Origin: an uncultured Candidatus Saccharibacteria bacterium | Lineage (GTDB): Bacteria; Patescibacteriota; Saccharimonadia; Saccharimonadales; Saccharimonadaceae | Reading direction: 5' to 3' | DNA: 5,623 nt | Assembly (NCBI GenBank): GCA_938041005.1 | Contig: CALHZJ010000090.1 | Coordinates: 1-5,623 of the forward strand | Shown: positions 1-4,664 of the stretch, in pieces | Position numbering within the stretch: the first letter of the stretch is position 1 | How the letters are laid out: the number at the start of each line of letters is the position of its first letter | The notes under the pieces: generated by a model | Databases searched by the model: none | What the model was told of the DNA's origin: nothing | Seen by the model: only the letters and a program-made list of their open reading frames with translations | Program-made: the position numbers and the translations under genes

Positions 1-160
1 GCTCCATAATGTGAGCCGTTTCGTAAATGTCTTTATTCAGAACGTAGCGATTACCCGCCCTGAATTGCACCTGAAAACTCATTACCGTAGCATCTGGAAC
101 GTCAATCAACAAGCCGCGCGCACCATTCTTCAGTCTAATTTCCTCAACTGTATGTTTCAT
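1..160 (-). CDS. M16-family (insulinase-like) zinc metallopeptidase, N-terminal fragment
   Basis: The reading frame opens with ATG at 160-158 and runs off the left edge, giving 53 complete residues starting MKHTVEEIRLKNGARGLLID. The pattern is that of the M16 N-terminal domain: a first beta strand with 'LKNGARGLLID' (compare the family's 'L.NGL.vll'), a second strand 'SFQVQFRAGNRY' (family 'v.v.f..Gsr'), then 'ETAHIME' where the family has 'G.aHflEH'. The last base seen, C, is consistent with His completing the HxxEH zinc site, but that residue lies outside the window. M16 proteins cleave peptides or process precursors in the cytoplasm, periplasm or at the membrane. No signal peptide is visible at this start. 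The gene starts 15 bases after the secA stop, so it is probably co-transcribed with secA. The upstream spacer has only a weak Shine-Dalgarno-like AGAG about 9 bases before the ATG. Family is confident; substrate is unknown. Confidence 0.8.
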   Translation of the reverse strand, partial: MKHTVEEIRLKNGARGLLIDVPDATVMSFQVQFRAGNRYVLNKDIYETAHIME

Positions 161-175
161 TGCCTAATTCTCTGA

Positions 176-2806
176 TTATTTACGATTTTTCTTACGGTTC
201 TGTCGCTGAGCCTTTTTCTTCTTTCGAGCTTGATTCTTCGCACGATTTGATTCCGCGCTGGTCTTGCCTTTCTTTACAGAAAAGTCATCGTCGCGATTTT
301 CCTCGCCCGAACCAATTTCATTTACGCCACGCTCAACGGCATTTTCTGCCAACCTAGTTAGCTCAGTGTCGTATTCATCGTCTTGAGATTGACGGACTGT
401 AGCGTCGGCTTTATGAATATTAAATATCGTTGCTAGAACTTCATCGCGGAGATTAGCCTGTAAACTCTCGAACAACTTCTGGGATTCTGATCGATATTCC
501 ACCAAAGGATCGCGCTGCCCAACACTTCGCCAGTGAATTCCCTCACGCAAATGTTGCATATTTTCCAAATGTTGCATCCACAATGTATCCAACACCGCCA
601 TGTAGACTTCACGCTCAACTCCGCGCAAATCATCAGCGCCAATCTCACGCTCTTTCTCTGCGTAAGCCTCTTCAGCCAGCTCCAGCGCCTTCTCATAGCG
701 CAAACGATCTTTCTTTTCCTTACCAACCTTTTCAATTTTTTCCTTATCAACTGGGAAAATAACCGAGAAATCCTCGACAAACTTTGGATTATTCTTTGAT
801 GGAAGAGTTGTCAATTCGTGAACTTTAGCTCGCAATAATCGCTCAATTTCCGGCTTAATATTATCGCCTTCCAAAATCCTACGTCGCATAACATAAACGA
901 CACGACGATGACGGTTAATCACATTGTCGTATTGAACAACATTTTTGCGCGTATCAAAATTGTAGCCCTCAACTCTCTTCTGTGCCGCTTCCAATGTTTT
1001 CGATACGGCGCGAGTTCTGATTGGCGTGTCATCATCAACGCCCAGCCTATCCATCAACGACGCAATTCGCTCGCCCTGGAAAATTCGCATCAAATCATCT
1101 TCGGTTGAAACGTAAAACTGAGTCTCGCCTGGATCACCCTGACGTCCGCCACGACCACGCAACTGATTATCAATTCGGCGTGATTCGTGTCGCTCCGAAC
1201 CGATAACAACCAATCCACCAAGTTCCTTGACACCCTCGCCAAGCTTAATGTCCGTACCACGACCAGCGATATTTGTGGCCAAAGTAATCGCGCCTTTTTC
1301 GCCGGCTTTCGCAACAATCGCAGCCTCACGCTCATTGTTCTTGGCGTTCAGAATCTCAAACTTAATACCTTCTTTTTCCAAATATTTGGCAATTTGCTCA
1401 TTCTTTTCAATAGAACCAGAGCCAACCAAAACAGGACGACCTTGCTTGTGGTAATCCTTAATCGCCTCAGCGACAGCTTTTAGCTTGGCCTTTTCAGTCT
1501 TGAAAATCAAGTCTTCCTTATCCTCGCGAATAACTGGTTTGTTCGGTGGAATTTGGATAACATCAAGTGAATAAATTTGCTGGAACTCTTCAGCTTCAGT
1601 AAATGCCGTACCAGTCATACCGCTCAATTTATTGTACAAACGGAAATAATTCTGGAAGGAAATTGTCGCCAAGGTCATACTCTCTTCCAGCACAGGAACG
1701 CCTTCTTTTGCCTCAATTGCCTGATGCAAGCCTTCGTTGTAGCGGCGACCCTGCATCAAACGACCAGTGTGCTCATCAACAATAATCACCTCGCCGTCAT
1801 TAGTTACGACGTAATCCTTGTCGCGCTTGAACAATGTCTGTGCTCGCAAAGCCTGATCCATGTGATAAACACTGCGCACGTGATCTGGTGTGTACAAGTT
1901 TTTTATTCCCAACAATTTCTGAACTTTTTCAACGCCTTCGTCAGTCAAAGCAACGCTTCGGCGCTTCTCATCCAAAACGTAATCTTCCGGAACCAACTTC
2001 GCGGCGATTTTAGCAAACGTGTAATAATTGTCAGGATTTTCAGCCGCTGGAGCAGAGATAATAAGTGGCGTACGAGCTTCGTCAATCAAAATTGAGTCAA
2101 CCTCGTCAACGATTGCGAAGTTCAATTCACGCTGCCTGAGCAAATCAACATCGTTAACCATGTTATCGCGCAAATAGTCAAAACCAAACTCGTTGTTAGT
2201 TCCGTAAGTAATATCCGCAGCATAAGCTTCTTTACGCGAAACCGGACGAAGTTTTCGCATTCGAGGGTCGTCGTGATGCTCATTGTCGTAATCTTTATCA
2301 TAAACAAATGACGCCTCATTGATAATCACACCAGTGGTCAGGCCTAAGAAATCATACACTTGACCCATCCAACCGGCGTCGCGCTGCGCCAAATAGTCGT
2401 TAACCGTCACCACATGAACGCCCTTGCCCTCCAAAGCATTCAAGTAAGTCGGCAATGTCGCCACAAGAGTCTTACCTTCACCGGTCTTCATCTCAGCAAC
2501 GTTGCCCTCATGAAGAACCATACCACCAATCAACTGCACATCATATGGACGCTCGCCAATCACACGCTTAGCGGCTTCCCTGGCCACAGCAAACGCATCC
2601 GGCAAAATAGTATCAAGCGTCACATTTTTCTTCGACAAACGCTTTTTCAACTCATTAGTTTGCGCCCGAAGTTCCTTATCTGACATCTTTTCATATTTGT
2701 CATTCAGGCCGTTAATAACGTCAACTTGCTTACGCAATCGTTTCAAAATCTTCTTCTGTGGATCGCCAAAAATCTTACTCAGCGCTTTTTGTTGTGTAAT
2801 TGCCAT
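176..2806 (-). CDS. secA: Protein translocase subunit SecA (preprotein translocase ATPase)
   Basis: SecA binds SecYEG and uses ATP to push unfolded preproteins across the cytoplasmic membrane. With the start at 2806 it is 876 residues, normal for the family. Motifs in order (numbered from MAITQQ): Walker A MKTGEGKT at 106-113; TNNEFGFDYLRDN at 203-215; DEAD-like VDEVDS at 233-238 and IDEARTPLI at 241-249; the preprotein cross-linking region after about 250; SGMTGTA at 395-401; second ATPase lobe TNIAGRGTDIKL at 511-522 and the arginine-finger motif QLRGRGGRQGDPG at 548-560; scaffold and two-helix finger LDTLWMQHLENMQHLREGIH at 739-758. A lineage-type insertion sits at about 162-190. There is no C-terminal zinc motif: the tail is acidic, then very basic (16 Lys/Arg in the last 32 residues). 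I saw no cysteine anywhere in the protein. The start MAITQQKALSKIFGDP fits the family; an in-frame ATG at 2836 and a TTG at 2842 are alternatives. It has its own promoter and is followed closely by the M16 protease gene. Confidence 0.97.
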   Translation of the reverse strand: MAITQQKALSKIFGDPQKKILKRLRKQVDVINGLNDKYEKMSDKELRAQTNELKKRLSKKNVTLDTILPDAFAVAREAAKRVIGERPYDVQLIGGMVLHEGNVAEMKTGEGKTLVATLPTYLNALEGKGVHVVTVNDYLAQRDAGWMGQVYDFLGLTTGVIINEASFVYDKDYDNEHHDDPRMRKLRPVSRKEAYAADITYGTNNEFGFDYLRDNMVNDVDLLRQRELNFAIVDEVDSILIDEARTPLIISAPAAENPDNYYTFAKIAAKLVPEDYVLDEKRRSVALTDEGVEKVQKLLGIKNLYTPDHVRSVYHMDQALRAQTLFKRDKDYVVTNDGEVIIVDEHTGRLMQGRRYNEGLHQAIEAKEGVPVLEESMTLATISFQNYFRLYNKLSGMTGTAFTEAEEFQQIYSLDVIQIPPNKPVIREDKEDLIFKTEKAKLKAVAEAIKDYHKQGRPVLVGSGSIEKNEQIAKYLEKEGIKFEILNAKNNEREAAIVAKAGEKGAITLATNIAGRGTDIKLGEGVKELGGLVVIGSERHESRRIDNQLRGRGGRQGDPGETQFYVSTEDDLMRIFQGERIASLMDRLGVDDDTPIRTRAVSKTLEAAQKRVEGYNFDTRKNVVQYDNVINRHRRVVYVMRRRILEGDNIKPEIERLLRAKVHELTTLPSKNNPKFVEDFSVIFPVDKEKIEKVGKEKKDRLRYEKALELAEEAYAEKEREIGADDLRGVEREVYMAVLDTLWMQHLENMQHLREGIHWRSVGQRDPLVEYRSESQKLFESLQANLRDEVLATIFNIHKADATVRQSQDDEYDTELTRLAENAVERGVNEIGSGEENRDDDFSVKKGKTSAESNRAKNQARKKKKAQRQNRKKNRK

Positions 2807-2817
2807 AAACCTTAAAA

Positions 2818-2824
2818 CTCCCTC
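2818..2824 (-). promoter_or_regulatory. Probable Shine-Dalgarno of secA
   Basis: The purine run GAGGGAG lies 11 bases before the ATG at 2806, rather far for a ribosome binding site; a second weaker AAGG lies only 3 bases before it. The competing ATG at 2836 has an AGAAG at 2846-2850, but the predicted transcription start (about 2847) falls inside that AGAAG, so it could not serve fully as a Shine-Dalgarno. This favours the 2806 start. Moderate support only. Confidence 0.4.
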
Positions 2825-2853
2825 ACTTTCAGGCATTTTCAAAAACTTCTTTT

Positions 2854-2882
2854 ATTATAACTTTTTTCGGGCAATTTGAAAA
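2854..2882 (-). promoter_or_regulatory. Promoter of secA (sigma-70 type)
   Basis: A perfect -10 box TATAAT (2859-2854) lies 17 bases downstream of TTTTCA (2882-2877), which matches the -35 consensus TTGACA at 4 of 6 positions. The expected transcription start is about 2847, giving a leader of roughly 41 bases to the ATG at 2806. The -35 box is the same DNA as the U-tract of the hpf terminator. Prediction from sequence alone. Confidence 0.65.
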
Positions 2883-2910
2883 GAAAAAGCGCCCAGAATC
2901 TGAACGCTTT
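2878..2910 (-). terminator. Rho-independent terminator of hpf
   Basis: In minus-strand RNA, AAAGCGUUCAG pairs with CUGGGCGCUUU across an AUU loop, forming an uninterrupted 11-bp stem with two U-G wobbles, followed by UUCUUUUC. It begins 21 bases after the hpf stop codon. The two wobble pairs become A-C mismatches if the opposite strand is transcribed, so the hairpin is built for minus-strand transcription. Confidence 0.8.
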
Positions 2911-2931
2911 CCTGCCAATTTCATCTATCAA

Positions 2932-3303
2932 TTATTTTCGACCGAAAGTTCGCTTTAGCTTCGCCAAAACTCCGCGACTTCCGCCAACGTGAGCTAGCAC
3001 ATCGTCTTTATACTTACGAACTTGACCGTTCAACCTAGCTTCAACGATATCCACCGCAGCCAAAACGTTCATGGTTGAGTCCTTAGCTACAATTTTCTTA
3101 TCTGGCACATTGATGATAACTTCAACTTCGTATTTGTTGCCACCAGGATTGTCAATCTGCTTAATCTTCACATCTGCAGACGCACTTTTTCGCGCGTGGC
3201 GTGGCAAGTATTTTCCCAACGAACCAATTTTTCGCTCAACGTATTTTTTTGTTGTGGCGTTCAGCTCATATTTAACGCCAGTAATTGTAATATCCTTAAT
3301 CAT
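2932..3303 (-). CDS. hpf: Ribosome hibernation promoting factor (HPF/YfiA/RaiA family), short form
   Basis: This family binds between the 30S head and body, blocking the A and P sites and keeping idle ribosomes inactive in slow growth or stress. The 123 residues cover the single beta-alpha-beta-beta-beta-alpha domain: first strand MIKDITITGVKYEL, helix 1 ATTKKYVERKIGSLGKYL (about 17-33), strands at about 43-50, 57-65 and 69-74, and a helix 2 of about 78-101 starting STMNVLAAVDIVEARL and continuing to KYKDD. A basic tail of about 20 residues (VLAHVGGSRGVLAKLKRTFG) follows. The C-terminal dimerisation domain of long HPF (usually about 180-190 residues in total) is absent, so this is a short type close in length to YfiA/RaiA. 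The start is fixed by AGGAGG 4 bases upstream. It sits 29 bases after serS and upstream of secA, the same hpf-secA order as in many Gram-positive genomes. The symbol raiA would be equally acceptable. Confidence 0.92.
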   Translation of the reverse strand: MIKDITITGVKYELNATTKKYVERKIGSLGKYLPRHARKSASADVKIKQIDNPGGNKYEVEVIINVPDKKIVAKDSTMNVLAAVDIVEARLNGQVRKYKDDVLAHVGGSRGVLAKLKRTFGRK

Positions 3304-3306
3304 TTT

Positions 3307-3314
3307 TCCTCCTA
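3307..3314 (-). promoter_or_regulatory. Shine-Dalgarno of hpf
   Basis: TAGGAGGA is a near-perfect complement to the 16S 3' end, with its AGGAGG core 4 bases before the ATG. It is the strongest ribosome binding site in the window and contrasts with serS, which has none. Confidence 0.85.
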
Positions 3315-3331
3315 CTAACTAATACGCTCTT

Positions 3332-3340
3332 ATTATATCA
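3332..3340 (-). promoter_or_regulatory. Extended -10 promoter for hpf, overlapping the serS stop codon
   Basis: The minus strand reads TGATATAAT, a perfect extended -10 (TGn followed by TATAAT). Its last bases are the TAA stop of serS. No -35 box is recognisable at 16-18 bases upstream, as is common for extended -10 promoters. The predicted transcription start near 3325 leaves a leader of about 22 bases containing the Shine-Dalgarno. There is no terminator between serS and hpf, so hpf may also be read from the serS promoter. Confidence 0.5.
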
Positions 3341-4574
3341 CGTCACGACCATTCATATACGGACGAAGTACTTCAGGGACAGTCAAAGTTCCATCTGGAT
3401 TCTGGAAATTCTCCAAAATCACCACCAGTGAGCGAGCCAGCGATACCGCAGTTCCATTCAACGTATGAACAGATTCAATTGCACCATTTTCTCGGCGAAC
3501 TCGAATGTTCAAACCACGAGCTTGATAATTAGTACAATTCGAGCAACTCGTCAGTTCACGGTAAGTTTGGTCAACTGGCGACCAATATTCAATGTCGTAC
3601 TTTTTCGCAGCCGGCGCACCCAAATCGCCCGCCGCAATATTAACCACGTGATAAGAAATCCCAATTTGCTGCCAAAGCGCCTCTTCAACGCTAAGAATTT
3701 TCTCATGAATTTCTTTAGATTGCTCAGGCAAACAAAACGCGTACATTTCCAACTTATTAAATTGATGAACTCGGAACAAACCACGCGTGTGCTTTCCGTA
3801 TGTTCCCGCCTCTTTTCGATAGCAAGGACTATATCCAGCGTATAACAATGGCAAATCTTTTTCGTCCAAAATTTCATCCGCGTGGTAGCCGGTTAATGGC
3901 ATTTCCGCCGTACCAATTAGCGTCAAATCTTCGCCGTCAACTACATACTCGTTACTGCCCTCGCCCTTTGGAGTAAAACCTGCGCCCTCAGCTGTTCGCA
4001 AATTGACCATATGCGGCACAGTCATAAATGTGAAGCCCTGCTTTGTTACGTAATCCAAGGCAAATTGAGTTACGGCATTTTCCAATAAAGCCAAATCGCC
4101 CTTCAAATAATAAAACTTCGCACCAGCTACTTTAGCGCCGCGCTCAAAGTCCACCCAGCCGCGACTTACAGCGTAATCCAAGTGATCCTTTGCGCCAGTT
4201 TTACAATCGCCATAAACTTTTACTTCAACGGAATCTTCTTCGCCACCCAGAGGCACGTCGTCAAAAGTGATATTCGGGACGTTTTTAAGAATTGCCGCAA
4301 CTTTTTCCTCAGTTGACTTCAAATAACTCTCACGCTCTGCCAGCTCAACTTTCAATTGCTTGCCCTGATCAATCAGTTCTTGGTCTGGTCGACCACCTTT
4401 CATCTTCGCTGAAATAACATTGCGCTGTTCGCGTAGCGCTTCAACCTGCTTCTGCAAATCGCGACGCTCATCGTCTAATTGCAACAATGCCGCAATATCA
4501 ACTTTATAGCCTTTATCGTTTGCCGACTTTTGCACCAAATCGACATTTTCTCGGATGAACTTAATGTCTAACAT
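3333..4574 (-). CDS. serS: Seryl-tRNA synthetase (class II)
   Basis: SerRS charges tRNA-Ser with serine in the cytoplasm. The protein has 413 residues against a usual 420-430. The N-terminal part, from MLDIKFIREN to about 105, is the long antiparallel coiled-coil arm that grips the tRNA-Ser variable arm. FERGAKVAGAKFYYLKGDLA (143-162) begins the catalytic core. TAE at 222-224 is the serine-recognition TxE motif. Motif 2 is CYRKEAG (251-257) followed by RGLFRVHQFNKLE (264-276). ELTSCSNCTNYQAR is at 340-353. Motif 3 is HTLNGTAVSLARSLVVILEN (370-389), with its conserved Arg at 381, and the end VPEVLRPYMNG is typical. Motif 3 reads NGTAVSLAR where most bacteria have NGSGLAVGR. The start matches the family's MLDxxxIR opening. 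It has its own promoter placed so that the mRNA would begin at the ATG, and no Shine-Dalgarno. Confidence 0.97.
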   Translation of the reverse strand: MLDIKFIRENVDLVQKSANDKGYKVDIAALLQLDDERRDLQKQVEALREQRNVISAKMKGGRPDQELIDQGKQLKVELAERESYLKSTEEKVAAILKNVPNITFDDVPLGGEEDSVEVKVYGDCKTGAKDHLDYAVSRGWVDFERGAKVAGAKFYYLKGDLALLENAVTQFALDYVTKQGFTFMTVPHMVNLRTAEGAGFTPKGEGSNEYVVDGEDLTLIGTAEMPLTGYHADEILDEKDLPLLYAGYSPCYRKEAGTYGKHTRGLFRVHQFNKLEMYAFCLPEQSKEIHEKILSVEEALWQQIGISYHVVNIAAGDLGAPAAKKYDIEYWSPVDQTYRELTSCSNCTNYQARGLNIRVRRENGAIESVHTLNGTAVSLARSLVVILENFQNPDGTLTVPEVLRPYMNGRDVI

Positions 4575-4580
4575 GTCTCA

Positions 4581-4609
4581 ATTATATAACAACACAGACT
4601 ATATATAAA
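4581..4609 (-). promoter_or_regulatory. Promoter of serS, predicted to give a leaderless mRNA
   Basis: The perfect -10 TATAAT (4586-4581) is preceded by a 17-base spacer and a -35-like TTTATA (4609-4604; 4 of 6 consensus bases). Only six bases, TGAGAC, separate the -10 box from the serS ATG, so the usual transcription start falls on or next to the A of the start codon. The -35 lies in the tail of the upstream terminator. Confidence 0.6.
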
Positions 4610-4640
4610 TAAACCCCGCCGGATTTAACAGACGGGGCTT
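4601..4640 (-). terminator. Rho-independent terminator of the collagen-like gene
   Basis: In minus-strand RNA, AAGCCCCGUC pairs with GGCGGGGUUU (10 bp including two wobble pairs) around a 10-base loop, then AUUUAUAUAU. It begins 24 bases after the stop codon. Transcribed from the plus strand, the wobbles become A-C mismatches, although that side has a better T-tract (CTTTTTA), so some bidirectional activity is possible. There is no plus-strand gene here to need it. Confidence 0.75.
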
Positions 4641-4664
4641 TTTAGATAAGTGTAAATAATTTAC

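Noticed and set aside
1577..2095. 172-codon open frame on the plus strand inside secA
   Set aside because: It lies wholly opposite secA, has no recognisable domain, and is explained by the codon structure of the real gene.
2807..2842. Upstream in-frame SecA starts (TTG at 2842, ATG at 2836)
   Set aside because: The extra residues (MPESEGVLRF) are not like SecA N-termini, and the AGAAG before the 2836 ATG would lie partly outside the transcript if the TATAAT at 2854-2859 is used. The 2806 ATG fits the family, though N-terminal proof is lacking.
4611..4640. Terminator for a plus-strand gene
   Set aside because: It has a good T-tract in that direction, but there is no credible plus-strand gene and the stem pairs better in minus-strand RNA.
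4575..4664. T-box or other amino-acid-sensing leader before serS
   Set aside because: The 90 bases are filled by the upstream terminator and the promoter, and the predicted mRNA begins at the ATG, leaving no leader RNA.
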